From Dactylonectria macrodidyma (taxonomy: Eukaryota > Ascomycota > Sordariomycetes > Hypocreales > Nectriaceae), in assembly GCA_020744425.1 (NCBI GenBank), contig JAGMUV010000003.1:1054001-1118000 (forward strand): DNA of 64,000 nt, given 5' to 3'. Shown here piece after piece: positions 36,901-49,700 of this stretch (the first letter of the stretch is position 1; every line of letters begins with the position of its first letter). A program made the position numbers and the translations under genes. The notes beneath the pieces were generated by a model. The model had not been told where the DNA came from. It saw only the letters and a program-made list of their open reading frames with translations, and ran no database searches.

Positions 36901-39900
36901 CCATCCGCTAGTGACAAACACATTGCCTAACAAGTAGTGAGTTGGTCGACTCGAGTCGTGCGTTGCCGCAACTCCAAAATGCTAAACAAACCGACACAGG
37001 GATCCAAGCATCCCAAGGATCCAAGCCAACCCTTGCTCCCGTGCAGTCCCGTGCCCGCATGAAGTCATGCTCCGTGCGACTCCCCACACCCCCGTAAAAC
37101 GAGCAACCTCAACGCCTTCGACTTCTACGGACATGGTGGCCTGCAAATGAGCCCTGGCCTGACTCCCATAACAGCCCTCTTCCCCATCGCAACCCATGCC
37201 CATCTCGCGGGGCCAGCGTGGGGGGTTGCGTCAAGGGTTGGCAGCTTGAACCGGGGGGGGGATTACGAAAGTGTGCGTACCTTACGTTGCTGGCATTTTC
37301 TCACTTTCTGGCCTCATCGATTCCTTGTCCGCGCTTCGTCGCGTCTGCCCCTCCACGGGAATCCTGTCGTCACTCGTCGGCCGATGGTGACATGGCCGTC
37401 TTCTTCCCGAGCCGAGCCCTGCCTTAGACAGCTCGCCTTGGAGCAGCCAGCTTCGAGCAAGCTCCAAGCCGCAGCGCCTCATTTCTGGGGAAAGCTTTTT
37501 CCCCCTCGCGCCCGCCAATCCGTTCCCCGTGGCCCTGGGCGCCAGTCCAAGCGCCAGGTTCGTGGTGGTGACGATTGGTATCGGAGCTGGCGCAAAGAGC
37601 GACCTCAGCCAAACGTCCAGCGAGCCATCTGGCTGGTGATAAGGCTAGCGCCAAAGAGGTCGATTCTATCAGGGTACCTCCCGTCAAAGCCCCAGATTAT
37701 GGCTCAGGTACTGCACATTTGCGGGCTTGGGTGTGGCATGCCCAAGCCATTATTACATTATTGCGGGGTTCCCAGCAGGGCGTGTCCCGTCGGCTATGCC
37801 ATCCGATCCGGGCTTTGCTTGCCATGTAGGGAGATCCTTGCAGTAACAGGGCGACGGCGATTTCCCGGAGAGAAGAAATCCAGGGCGAGAGAGTCAATGT
37901 GCGAAGTAGGGATGATACTGCACAGTACAATTGAAGTGACACCCGCTTCGCAATCCATTCTCAAAGCCAATCCGCCCTGCATTGTCATGAGAAACAAGGC
38001 GGCGGCACAGGCATCAATGTCACGTCGACGGCTCTCCAACAGAGTTCCAATCATTTGCACTGACTTACCGACGAGGCACCCCCTTTGCCGTGGGTTCATC
38101 CCGGGATGCGCGTGTGCTCTCTTTCCTCATCCCATTACCAGCCCTTGCTTGTCGGCTCTGGTCCCGACAGATACGGCAGCAAGGGGGGGGGCGATACGTG
38201 AGACGCGAGACACGGCATCAGACTTTGATATTTGCTTCTCTCTCCTTTCTTTGCCTTGGCCCTTCCTTCTCACAGGCTGGGGGGGGGATTTGAGAGGCGA
38301 AAGTCCCCCGTATCCCGAGCCAGCCATATGGACCCCACCCCCACAGTTGTCTTGACTCTCCCTACCTACCCCTTTCGACTATCTATCTTGAGACACTGCG
38401 ATGCAACTCACACGGGCACTCACACAGGCAATCACACGGGCATTCACTCCGTAGGCAAATGTGACGGGCGTTCGGCTGTCCGGGTCTCTTTGGTGGTGCC
38501 TGGGGGCCGGGAGTCGAGTGCCAGCCGGTCCCGGCGTAGCATAAGACGCAACGCCAGGCGGACGAATCAAATGGCATCGAAGCGCTCGAATCGCTTTCTA
38601 CTCTCTGGGTTCCCCATCTGCCGCAGGCTATGGTTTGCTCGTCCCGTCTCCGGCGTCTGTTTGGCTGCATCAGGATCAGGTTGTCGACCCGCGATGCCGT
38701 CCCATCGACTGGCCACCCACCCAACCCTCACCCGTCAGGTCCTCGCGCCGTCGATCCGCACACATGTGCAAAGTCACCCGTCAGCTCTACGCTCAGCTAC
38801 CTATCTCTGCTGCTACCCCCCATCGGCGTCTCGGGATTTGGCCGCCATGAATCAAACGTAAGACTTCGCTTGCAGATGCTCCTTTTCCCAATGCTCCGAA
38901 CAACCGGTACCCCACTGGAGCCCTGGAGATTCCCGAATATCGATGCATATCGTTTGTCAACAAAGCTTTGTGAACCCCGTAGACGCAAACTCAGTGCTCT
39001 CCTAGGGACTGGATCGGCCTCATTGACATCACGACACCTAATTGTCATCGGGATCACAGGCCACCCCCAGTTCCCTCCCCCGCGATACGACCACCCACAC
39101 CACCTACACGCCCCCAGACTTTTTATTGCAACCTCCACCATGCAGATACCCCAAGAGTTGCCTCCTTTCACACCATACGAGGCGTCTTCAGCAACCTCAT
39201 TCGCCAGTGCTGTGTAGCGGTGTAGATGAGAGAGGCGCCCGTGGTGCACCACAAACATTTGTTCAACCCGCAGCCGGCGAAACAAGGGGTGGCCCGTCGC
39301 CAAAGGACCATGGAAAAAGAAACCCAAAGCCAAAAACAAACTTATTGATGCACCGCCATGTCGCACGAAAGAGGCCACCACAATGCAACAAGCAATTACG
39401 TATCGACAGTATGCGTCACGGCAACGCTATCGGTGGCCTTCCTTGTTGACCGACGGCTCCCCAAGCCCGTCACTGACCGAACGGCGAAGCTCGCCGGGTC
39501 TAACCAGATGATCAGATCGTCCCGAGGAACAGGATTCCGTCTACTCCGTATTCAGGAAGAATCCGTCTAGAATAGCCAGAATCCCACGACGGTCCACCGG
39601 CCGTCGAAACCGCCGTTGTTCCCTCCTTCCTCTCGAAGCTCTAGTTCTGGTTGGAACCTGTTTCGAATTCGCAACGTGGTTCCTCACCCTTGGGCAGAGA
39701 GGTGATCAAGGAGAGACCTGCCAAGGCCCCTAGGCGTCCACAAAACCAAAAGTGAACACCAAAGGTGCCATGACGGTCAGACCTTGGGAAATTGACTTCT
39801 CAGCAGGGCGCAGCTTGATACCCTCGGGAGCTGACGTGATCCCCATGGGGGCCCGCCCTAAGTGTCGCAAACAACCTCTGTTTGTGTGTTTTTGTGTACG

Positions 39901-41897
39901 TGTGGCGTCCGCCTTGGGAACGCAATAGGCGCTTCCCGTCCAAAGGTACCGCCACCCTCCACGTAAGTTATCGCACACCCGATCTTCCAAGCCGTCGAGC
40001 AAATAGCCGTCTGGGGGCAAGCGGGCGTGGTGCCATGTCACTCATGTGTGGCTTTACGTCTCTCTACGTAGCATTGATCCTGGGGAGCTGAGCCACCAGC
40101 CGTCCCCCATAACGGGGCGTCGTTCTGTCACATTTTCCCCAGGGCGGGATGGGACTATTTTTCTTTTTGCTTTTTTTTTTTGGCACTTGTCTCGTTGTGC
40201 CGGCCCCCAGCACAACCAACACGGCAAGGAGGACTTGACATGCAGCCCCTAGACTTGGGTTGTTTTCTCGCAGATATACTGGTTGCATCGCCGATAGACT
40301 TGTATGCACAACGGAGCCAGGGACACAAAGCACCTCCAGCGCCAGATGCGGCGATAGTTGCACGACGACGGCAACCGGGCCAAGCAATAAAAGTGCCTTA
40401 CGCCATCGCAGGTTGCAAGTTGTAGAAGCCGGATGGAAGTTGAATCCCGTCGACGGCTGCCTTGGCCCTAGGTGAAGCATGTGGCCGCGTCCCGGATGAG
40501 ATGCCTGCATCTCCAGACCCCCCAGACCAGAGTTGTTCTCTCACGAGTTATCTCCCTGAGGTCGTCTGGGCACCTTTCATGTGACGGCGGGGCGAACATC
40601 TGACTTCTGGGGGCAGCCAGGGGTGGCAGCAATGCGGCATCGGTGGCTGCTCGTCACTTCAGCCATCATGTGGGGGGTGGGTTTGGGGGGGGAAGAGGCA
40701 GACTGGGGGGGATGGATATCATGGATATGATTCTGTAAGGTGGGAGGGGCGTGCAACAACTGACTCACTGCCCCCCGCGCACAGCGTCTGGGGCGAGCAG
40801 GAAATAGCATTCCCTCCCAACAGGCCCTGGCACAACTGTGCCGATTGTGCTAGGTCTATGCAAAACTTGCTGCGTGGTGGATAGCGCGTAGTGTCAGTTC
40901 CATGGAAGATGGCGGAATTACGTCTCCGGCACCTTTCCTTCCACGGGAGGGAGGGGGGTTTTCTCCTTGCCTTCAAGCAGGTTTGCTGGTCGGCTGAGCT
41001 GAGCTGAGTTGCTGAGGCCAGCCCCAAAAACATAGTCTCCAAGTGCCGTGATTTACCTAGAAGCCACTAGTGCTACGATATCGTCGTTAACTGCGGTTCC
41101 GACAGAAGAAATTCCACGCCTTAGCAGATAGCGTCATTTGGTGACCAAGACATTCAATCCAGCCCCCCTCCCGCCTTCACGCCTTGCCCACGGAGTCTCT
41201 GTGTCACTTGAGGTTCACTTAGTTAATCAGGCAGCAAGTCACATTGTCGAAGCGAAGGCCAGAAAAGCAATGTGCAATAATGATTAGGTTGTCTGGCTCA
41301 TATTTCGCTTCGTACCCGTGTCTATCGCAAAAAGTGACGATCGCCCCGCCCCGCCTTGTCCATCTGTCATTGTCGGTCCCTGCATAGGTAACCATGCACC
41401 GTCGACAGGCATGCAAAAGAAAAATAAAACAAGATTGAAGTGAATCGTAGTGAACATAAAAATATGAATAATTTGCGACTTTCGTAACAATGAGTCGAGT
41501 TTTTTCACATAAGAAAATAAGCCTGGTATATCAAATATGCTTTGCTTTTCCGGCCGAGGTATGGTGGCCCCGACAGCCCCGAGGCAAGCCCGAGGGAAAA
41601 TCCAAGTGCTCCGCAATTCGACAAGTCTAGTCCACCATCCCCCTCCCAAGAAAAAAAAAAGAAACGAAAAAAGAGCCACCGAAAAAGGGCAAACTAAGGT
41701 CTGATGTCCCTATCAGCCTGCCCACCTCATCTGGTGCTGCTTCAGAAGTGCCGCCCAAGTCCTCGCCGATTGCTCAACTCTTGAGGTGAAATTCGATTGC
41801 CATGTAGTAACCCGTAAACGCCGTCTCCATCTATACCTCTATAACCCAAGTTCGTCATCAAGTCGTGGGAAGCGCGAAGCCATGGATGTGGTCTGCT

Positions 41898-43166
41898 CTA
41901 CATCCTATCCATAAGATCGCCGCCAGCTAGGCTGCCGGCCGCAGAACTCCTGCCGCTGTGGCTAAACCCGTTATCCGACAGGAGATCCTGAACAGCCACC
42001 TTGGGGACCTGGGGAACGGGCAACTTCCTCTGAGATCCATCGGGTCGACTGATGATGTCAGTCAGCGACATTCCAGTAGACCTGGGGGCCACGGCAGGCG
42101 GAGGCGTCTGGAACTGATTGTGCTCCAAGTGGGGCTCCATCGGTGCGAGCGCAGGCGTGGTGTTGTGGTGGAGAGACAGGTTCCGGAGGCTGGGGAGCTC
42201 GTAGCCGGAGAAAGGTCGCAGGCGAGGAGAATGGGCAGGCGTGGCGATGGGAGTGTGGTCAGGAGTAGGAGACAAGGAGTCATGGGAGAAGGTAGGCGAG
42301 GAGGGAGCCGTCGAGTTGGGCGAGTTGGGCCTTGACCTCTTGGCGTGTCGAAGAGCACCGTTGTAGTGGTCATCGTTGGGCTCATCGCTAGAGTGAGTTC
42401 GCGACATGTGGTAAGCGGACAGAGTCGGAAGATGACCTCGCGAGCTGTGCATGCCGTGACCGTAGTAAGGGTGGTGGCGCGAGTTGTGATGATGAGGAGG
42501 GGGAGCAGTATAGCTCTCTCGCTCGACCTGAGCAACCTGAGTGGCCGCCTTGGCCAGCATGGAAATGTCACCACCACGGTTGTAGTGAATGGCGGAGTGG
42601 GGGAGAGCAAAAGTCGAATACGAGTGGGGAGGAGAAACATTGGGCGAGGCCAAGGTCGAAGTGGGAGCAGAGCGGATCGTCTTGGGCGCGGGAGGCGGCG
42701 CCATCATGCCCTCAGAGTGCATGTGAGGCGGGAGGCCCTGGTGCTGCTGCTGCTGGTGCTGATGCTGGTGTTGCTGATGCTGCTGGGCCTTGTTTCCTCT
42801 CCTGGAGTTGGGGTTGTTGTGAATGCGAGAGTGACGGGTGAGTTCGTCAGAGCGAGAAAACTTCTTGCTGCAACCGGGGAACTGGCAGGCATGAGGCTTC
42901 TCGCCCGTGTGAGTGCGGATGTGACGAGTCTGGTGCTCAAGGCGGTGGAAAGCCTTATCGCAAAGAGGGCACTTGTAGGGTCGGGGCAACTCGTTAGAGC
43001 TCTCCGAGGCCTGGGCGCCGGGAAGGGGCCCATTGGGTTTGATAACGGTGACAGCTGCGGTAGCCATGTCGACGTCGCCCTGCTGGGTGCTATCGGAATC
43101 TCGGTCTGGCGATGATGTGGGATTCAGGAGATTGGAGAAATCCACGGCAGACTGTGCTCGCTGCAT
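41898..43166 (-). CDS. cre1: carbon catabolite repressor Cre1/CreA, C2H2 zinc-finger protein
   Basis: Single-exon frame of 422 residues, beginning [16 protein letters not shown] as in other Sordariomycete Cre1 proteins. Two C2H2 fingers: residues 64-86 (C66, C69, H82, H86) and 92-116 (C94, C99, H112, H116), with contact helices HRLEHQT and SRSDELT, the classes that read SYGGRG sites. A His/Gln-rich run follows at about 127-147, coded by CAG/CAC-type repeats. The C-terminal half has the Ser/Pro-rich region [17 protein letters not shown], the site phosphorylated in Trichoderma Cre1, then [20 protein letters not shown] and [20 protein letters not shown]. Family role: nuclear repressor of genes for alternative carbon sources in glucose. 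Ten SYGGRG motifs lie 200-650 bp upstream, suggesting autoregulation. Very long non-coding flanks on both sides. Confidence 0.97.
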   Translation of the reverse strand: MQRAQSAVDFSNLLNPTSSPDRDSDSTQQGDVDMATAAVTVIKPNGPLPGAQASESSNELPRPYKCPLCDKAFHRLEHQTRHIRTHTGEKPHACQFPGCSKKFSRSDELTRHSRIHNNPNSRRGNKAQQHQQHQHQHQQQQHQGLPPHMHSEGMMAPPPAPKTIRSAPTSTLASPNVSPPHSYSTFALPHSAIHYNRGGDISMLAKAATQVAQVERESYTAPPPHHHNSRHHPYYGHGMHSSRGHLPTLSAYHMSRTHSSDEPNDDHYNGALRHAKRSRPNSPNSTAPSSPTFSHDSLSPTPDHTPIATPAHSPRLRPFSGYELPSLRNLSLHHNTTPALAPMEPHLEHNQFQTPPPAVAPRSTGMSLTDIISRPDGSQRKLPVPQVPKVAVQDLLSDNGFSHSGRSSAAGSLAGGDLMDRM

Positions 43167-46128
43167 GTGAAGCTGCTGATGACCCGTCGCTTACACTAAG
43201 GGTCGGGAAGTTGGTAGGAGATAAGAGTCCGGGGGAGGACCGTTGGCACGTCGGAAGGCAGTGTGACGGGATGGAGTGTTAGTGTTGAGTGTGTTGTTGA
43301 CCGAAGAGGCGAAGAAGTCCTTGCGGGTCTTTGGACAGGTGAGTGAGTGTGCAGGTTCCAAAAGCTGGGGAAGTCCGGAGGGATCTGGTTGTTGGCAGTT
43401 TGGATAACGGGAATCTTTGGAAGAGGGAGGGGATGGGGGGATCAAACGGTTATAAAAGGACGCCGGGCTCGGCCGGGTCGGTACCCACGCAGCACAGCAT
43501 AGCGCAGCGCATGTAGCGAGGGTTGGGTACCTGAACCCACTGCAGGCAGCGGTAAAACAGGAGCATTCAGGGCAGGTGGCTAGGGGGGTCCGGTGTACCG
43601 ACCGCTAGAACTGCACTGTACACAGCACGGTACAGTGCTCGGCGGCAGGATGGGGAGAGGAGCGGGTGGGTGAGAGGGTCTAAAGGCCGGGTCCGCAGGG
43701 TCCCTGGGGGGTGGGGTTAGTGCGGAGCGTGGGTTGAAAGCTGTGTGTGGGCGTGAGACGTGGGGCGAAGCCGTGGGGCAACAGGGCACTGGCACTGGGG
43801 TGTGGGCACCCGGGGTGTTGGTATGAGGTATGAGGTATGAGTGACTGATTGAGCAGAATGACTGACTGAGGCAGTGGGTGACTTGAGTTTTGGGAGGGAG
43901 AGGGTGTGGGTGTGTGGGTTCCAGTTTGTGGGTTTGGAAGGACCCCAGGCGCCAGGCGGGAGAGGGACACTGGAGGCTCCGAAGCTACGAGATTTGGCGC
44001 CCGCCATCCCCCATCTCGATGGATGCATCATGGCCGCTTGCACGGGGAGATAGAGGATATCTACAGCGTATCCTGGGCACCGCTCTGGTGCACAAAAGCA
44101 GGCATCAACGAAGTACTCCGGAATCAAGATACCGCCGTAGGAGAGACTGCGCCTGGCACATGCTTCTTCACAACCGTGGCAGAGGCGGCAGAATCTCTCT
44201 CCAATGTGACGACACGTCGCCGCAACAAACGCACACACACCACACACTGCCGGCGGGTTGCGATAAACTGTGAAAAATGACGACAGCTAGGGGGTCGAGC
44301 GAGGGTCGATTCAGGGCATTCACTCAACTCGGCATGAGATACTGCGGCGACACCCCTAGAGAGATATTGGCTGGGCCTCAGCGGAGAGACGGAGCACACA
44401 CCCCGACACCCCGACTCTCATCTTTTCTTTCTCTTCTCTCGCTCCATCTTCCTTCTTTTTTATCCCCCCCTCCACCCTCCACCCTCCACGCCCCCGGCGC
44501 CGGCGCCTCCAGCAGTGTCTCTGGGGGCCAAGAGGGGGTGGACGGGCCTTCGCCCAGTGTTCGGGTGGGGACGGTGCGCTCCAGCTTGCCTTTTCCTTCG
44601 CCCGCTTCGCCGCCTCTCAAGGTGAGATTTTTCCCCCTTCCCACCTTCGCTCCACCGCCGCTCGCCCAAAAGGCCGGCCCGGGGCGTGGGGCACAGGCGT
44701 GTCCTGGAGGCTGTCGTGCTCGACTGATTGGCCTCCATTCCATCCAGTGGCTCCGAGGCCCTGCCCTCTGGCCTTCTGCTTGACTCGCCTCAGAGTCTGT
44801 CCCATCCTCCCCATACAGTCCCCATACACAGTAGTCTGCCCAGCCAGCGCTGGGAGGGCTTTGCGCCCGCCACGTCGGCTGTTCTTCGCTGTGTCAGTCG
44901 GCGCGGCGGCAGAGCTAGGGAGTCGCAATGTTTGGCGGACATCAATGCTCCAGGCGGCCAGGCCTTTCGTCCTTTTCCCCTTGTGTCCGCTACCTCGTGC
45001 CGCCATGGCTTGGGGGGAAGATTGCACCGAATGTCGCAATCGTCGGCTTGTAATTCTCCCCTTCGCACGACCCCCTGTCCCAGTTTTCTCCATTCGTCTT
45101 TCCATTATCATGCTCTGGCTAGCACACTTGCACATCTGTCCGAATATGGCCTTGCTTGATTCATCCATCAGCCAACACAATCAAACCCAGCAACCTATGA
45201 ACTAAACCAAACTAACGCCTCATCCTCGATCCTGCAAAGCAAACAGAAACGGACCTGCAATGTACGTAATGGTTCACCCACAAGGTCCAACTTGCGCCCA
45301 TAATTCATCATGCGATACCATGTCAATACCCATCCCCAAGCCATGGCTCCATCCATGATCCATCCCCCTCTATCGATCCGCCGCTGATGCTAGAAATGGT
45401 GGGGGCTGCCCTGGCTTGGCCCTGCTTGTGGGCACTTGACTCGCTTGTTGGGCGTTGATTCTTGCCCCCTTTGGACTTCACGATGCCTCACGAGGGCGCT
45501 ACTCAACTCCATCCCAGACCTAATTTGCACTGGTTTCCCATTATCGATCGCTACAGCTTGCTTTTTTTTCTTTTTCTTTCTGTCGGCAGACCTGTGTAAA
45601 CAGGCTGTTTAGACTAGCTTCCCCCAATGTTCCATTCATTACCCCAGCTTTCACACACCCCAGGTTTAAGCAAACTTTCGAGCAAACTTCATCTCACTCG
45701 GCCGTAGGCCGGATAACCTTTGCGTTTATCCTGAGATACCCCAAGGTCATGCAGAAATCCCCTGAGCTCAGCGCAAAAGAGAGAACAGTCAAGCGACATC
45801 AGCGCACGAAGCCCCGGAGCCAAGACCGGTTGTGGGGTTACTTGCAAGACTCAGGCTGGTCATCTCTCCAGTGCCGACCCACGTCAAAGCCCGTGATAAG
45901 ACAAATTGCCCATCACCGGACACTCACAGCATGTCCCATGTAACCAGTTGCAAACAATTGTCTCCAGATTCTTTTTCCGCTCGCTCGTCCCGACTTCGTC
46001 CAGGATGATCTGGGGGACACTAGGCCGCCTAAAGCCACGACTAGCTGGCATCGTCATTTTGGCTCGGGAGTAGAACAGCCAGTCAGCCATACAACGCGAT
46101 AAGCGCGGACCCCAGAGTTCCGCCCACC
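43167..46128. promoter_or_regulatory. cre1 upstream region and spacer
   Basis: On the minus strand the first ~300 nt upstream of cre1 are C/T/A-rich with no ATG, as expected of a 5' leader. CTTTTATAACCG at about 43447-43458 is TATA-like. Further upstream are the SYGGRG cluster (separate entry), a G/T-rich tract to about 43.95 kb, a CCACCCTC-type polypyrimidine tract near 44460-44490, and overlapping non-coding-like frames to 45.2 kb. 45.2-46.1 kb shows no gene. Confidence 0.5.
43365..43815. promoter_or_regulatory. cluster of ten SYGGRG (CreA/Cre1) motifs upstream of cre1
   Basis: Matches on the plus strand start at 43365 (CTGGGG), 43375 (CCGGAG), 43704 (CTGGGG), 43711 (GTGGGG), 43722 (GCGGAG), 43760 and 43773 (GTGGGG), 43795 (CTGGGG) and 43810 (CCGGGG), plus partial neighbours; eight fall within 112 bp. 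In equal-base random DNA one strand of this length would hold about one. The tract is G-rich, so part of the excess is compositional. Known biology: CreA/Cre1 binds such sites, often in pairs, and several fungi autoregulate the gene. Confidence 0.45.
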
Positions 46129-46709
46129 TCAGCCCGCCCTCGGGGTCCCTCCGGGTCTCTGGGGCGGCATCGAGCTAAGGAGTGCATCATCGGCCGGGCT
46201 GCTATCGTCAGCCTCTTGTCCTGCCAATACAGTCGTATAGTGCTGGTGTTTTCGGGGCGAGACCGCACCAAGACTAACATACCCCGGCACTCAATATTTG
46301 CCTCCACAACTTCCTCATGTCCGCCCCATCCCCAGACGATATCCTCGGCCCAAAACAAATCAAAAGAGCAATCGCTCTGGACCTCTTGATGGAGCCTCTC
46401 TGAGGGCAAGCCAACATCTGGGCCGATCTTGCAGGTCTCCATCTCCGCATCCACGGCATCACGAGGGTATCGAAATGCATCCAGACCCCAAGATTACTAT
46501 CTCTTACTTGATTAACCTTGTTCGTTGACCCTCTTACCATCCCCTTTTCCCCGGCGGCTCCCAATAACAACAACAGGCGGCTCCGCGGGAGATGTTTCCC
46601 CATACTTCCATTTTTGCAAATGATCACCGAAAGTCGGCTTGTGCACAATCCGCCCAGGGGGGCGGGAGCGTCTAACCAACCCCAGCGTGGGGGTGATAAG
46701 CCATTTTGC
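46129..46709 (-). CDS. unrecognised candidate gene, 3' exons only (hypothetical)
   Basis: A three-exon model on the minus strand, 46709..46538, 46417..46283 and 46220..46129, reads through in phase for 132 codons to a TGA. Exon 1 follows a strong acceptor (GAGCTAACTCAG...CATCAG). The last intron is 62 nt with GTATGT and TTGGCAG. The middle intron (120 nt, GTAAGA...CCCAG) is less certain. Translation includes HKPTFGDHLQKWKYGETSP, FDLFWAEDIVWGWGGHEEVV and an acidic Ser/Pro tail. The 5' part is missing; frames at 46672-47001 and 46997-47155 (starting MDDMMMLSEPDFE) may hold it, but I could not connect them in phase. No domain is recognised. It may be a decayed gene. Confidence 0.3.
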
Positions 46710-49700
46710 CTGATGTCACGACTGAGTTAGCTCGAGGCTCCGGGAGATGGTAGGGATTTGCAAGCCACCGTCTAGCTTCCCATTGCTTTGAAGCCGCCCA
46801 AAGCCTTCCCCTATCCAGCACGCCTCCCTGTTCTTCATCGCCCAGGAGCCAGTGGGCTGCGCAGATAAGGGAAACTGCGCCGAGAGCACGGCCAAGAGGC
46901 TCTGTTTGCCCTCCAACTTCTCCAACTTCCCCCTGTGCGATGGCGCCCGGAAACCCAGACAAGATGCCTGTCGCAGCCACCGCACTAGCCCCATCAGGCA
47001 TTTCCGGGGCAAATGATCTTAGATCTTATCCTAGGAATCGGTGGTTCGGTGCGGCGATGTCCGCTGACCGAGGTGCGGCGCAACTGGCTTAACTCAAAAT
47101 CCGGCTCAGATAGCATCATCATATCATCCATACGAACGGCCGTTAGGTTCTCCCGCCTTCTCGGACCGACAAAGCGAACGGGCCTTCGTCCCCAGATTCC
47201 GTGAGTCGCAAACAAAACATTGCCACCAGCTGGGATGCATTGAGCTTTTGTTAATCAACATGGCGTTGCGAACAGATTCGTTTGAGTTAATGCTGTTGTG
47301 TCAGTCCGGCCGCGTACGGTCCTTGTCCCTGCATTGCCGCGGACACCTTCTTCCAACACAGAGAGCGTCCATATCAGGTGCCTGTCCATGCATTTCTCCT
47401 CAATGGAACCTGTAAGCCTGCGATAATAGTGCGCTGATGGCATGGGGATGCGGGAAACCATGTCCAGCGAAATCAGCCTGTGCGCCCGCCCTGAATCCGA
47501 GGACCTGGTTACGACTCAGTATACTCCGTACCTCCCGGTGAAGGGTGATTATTCATCCCCCTTCAGAGAACAACCTCCAGACCAGTAATTACGACCGAGA
47601 AACTTCCCCTCAAACTCGGCCAAATCCACAGCATCTTCTACAAACCCACTAACATTCCCCCGCTTCCTTCAATGTCTCCATCGGACGATTTGCAAGGCAA
47701 CGACGATGTTAGGACCCTGGACACATGTGATGCGGCCACGTTTCTCCTGACTGGGTCGCTTCCACCTGGACACCCCCATCGAATGTCGAGCTATGTCCCT
47801 GGTCCAGGCTCGCCCAGTTTTGGATTTTCATGACAGTATGCAACGATTGCGTTTTCATGTGTCAATTACGGTGACTTGATTTGGGGACGCAGTGGAGTAG
47901 TCGTGCAAGGTCCAGAGAGCCTCAGAGGCGGCTCAAGAGCAAAGTCATCTCGGCTCATTGCTGGATCGATGGCACCAGGCAAGCTCATTCTTCTCCGCCC
48001 AGCACCGCGTCCCCCACGTGGTGTCAGAAGCCGGGGCAGTGAAGTCCGTGGTTGCGGCACTAACTTCCCGAGGACCATCGGCTCCACGGTGAAAAAAATA
48101 TTCTTTGTGGCAACACCGAAATTGAACAAGCCGATGTCGATCAAAGAACATCGCCTCGGCTGTCTGTGAGCAATAAGCAGCTAGAGCCAACGCATTGAAA
48201 ACCTGTGTCCTTGCAGGATATCGGCTCTTGCGTACCCAGCACAGCGTTTGGTGGCTTGGGATATCCCTCGCCGCAGATCCCAGGGTCTAGATCTTCGACA
48301 AGCTTTCGTGGGGCTCCCAGTTTTTTATGCACAATGCAGCAACCAGCAATGATCCCCCTTGCAGACGGCGTGCGGCTCAACTATTGTTGACCAACCTAGC
48401 CGGACACAGCGAGGGAATTGGTAGCAGAAAGGGGCGTGCGGACCTCAACACCATTGCTACCTTTGCGGACCCGTCGATAGGCAAGGCCTCGGTGCATCTT
48501 GGTATGGGCATCAAGCGCAAGCTAGAAGAGATTGATGATGCCCCCCCGGACCCGTTGACGGGGACAACTCGGAAGTACGGCGGAGCGCATGAAGACGACA
48601 TGTGGGGGTCAAACAACGCAGTGGAGGACTCTACCATGAACGTCAATGCGGTGCCACTGTTCAACTCCATGGTTGATGAGAAAAAAATCATCGTCCCCGT
48701 TTTTTCGCACGTTATCCCGACATTGGCCGAGCCGTGTGGGCACTGTAATATAGCATGTAGTTGCACAGTGTCTGCACTGCTACACTCACAAGCGAGTCAC
48801 GACATATTACCATCGGGTCGTTGTCGGTGTGCAGGCCTGAGCCTCAGGTGAGATGACCTGTCGCACGAAATCAGCTGTCTCCGCACTCAGCTCCCAGGTC
48901 TCTCTACAAGGAAATGTGCTCGCTACAGGGAGGTAGGAGATACACTCCGGTGACATTTAGCCAGACCGGCCCGGTGCTCTCACCGAGGACAAGCTCGGTC
49001 CTGGTAGGAACTCCTGAGTTTCCTGGACTCCTGAACTCCAGAAGCCAGAAGCTCCTAGGGGTCCAGGTCCCAGGTCCAAGGGTCCTGTCATCCATCCATC
49101 CGTCCACCCAACCCCAAGCCCTCCGACGCCGCCCCGTCATGGATTGTCATCGTATTCGGTACCTTGCAGCCGCCGCAACTAGCCGGGTGAGGGTTTTACT
49201 ACATTATATGTACGTACGTATGTCGGTACCTACGAAGTGTGCACGTAGAGACTCACGACCATTGCTCTGAACCTCATCGTCAACCTCAACCTCAACCTCT
49301 GCCAAATAGGGCAACGGGCTCTTGGCATGGTTGCTCTGAGCAGGAAAAAATTACCATTTTCATTACGCATGTAATCCTAACGAATTTGCGCGTAGCGGCG
49401 CTAACTAGGAAGCTCGTCGATGCCACTCTGATCCGCCATTGTCGATGTGGGGCAATAGGCTGGGGAAGCCCTGAAGGTGACATTGGAACAGGTCCAGAAA
49501 CAGGGAAGCTTGTAGCGCAAAGTCAAACAACATATCCTCCGCCGGCAGCTTTTGAGCTCAGGCCGATGACGGCCATGGCAGCCTATGGCCGGCGTCGTGA
49601 TCCGGTAAAGACAAACACTTGCCGCGTCACATACGACCTGGAACGAATCGAAATCCCAAGGGGCAACTCATGCGAGGCACGAGCTTGATTGTGGTGTAAC

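Larger units (their letters stand above)
31750..41897. other. second gene-poor tract, 3' of cre1
   Basis: About 10 kb without a supported gene. The left end (31890-32400) is AT-rich with imperfect repeats. The middle is GC-rich with many overlapping shadow frames, including a 402-codon plus-strand frame (37147-38355) of unlikely composition. A short peptide frame with a good start context (ccaccATG at 39139, 26 codons) is isolated. The right end (41400-41897) is AT-rich and fits the cre1 3' untranslated region. A plus-strand frame ending at 36355 (helical, LKETAHAFRNKIKSHV at its end) looks mildly protein-like, but has no partner exons. Confidence 0.5.

Noticed and set aside
37147..38355. 402-codon plus-strand open frame
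   Set aside because: Very rich in Arg, Ser, Pro and Cys, no domain, no splice or leader context, and several other frames overlap it; typical of a chance frame in GC-rich DNA.
39139..39219. 26-codon peptide frame with good ATG context
   Set aside because: Too short to support without conservation or transcript data, and surrounded by non-coding sequence.
41284..41679. 131-codon minus-strand frame with hydrophobic start
   Set aside because: Lies in the AT-rich 3' region just after cre1 and on the same strand; phenylalanine runs come from poly-T/poly-A tracts of the untranslated region.
42345..43115. 256-codon plus-strand frame across cre1
   Set aside because: Antisense shadow of the cre1 coding sequence, including the zinc-finger region.
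43191..43445. Apparent 84-codon upstream ORF directly before cre1
   Set aside because: It begins at TTG, not ATG, and no ATG exists in that part of the leader, so it is not a conventional uORF.
44617..45205. Overlapping frames of 168-187 codons on both strands
   Set aside because: Low-complexity Arg/Pro/Ser/Gly composition on both strands with no conserved motif; cre1 upstream spacer.
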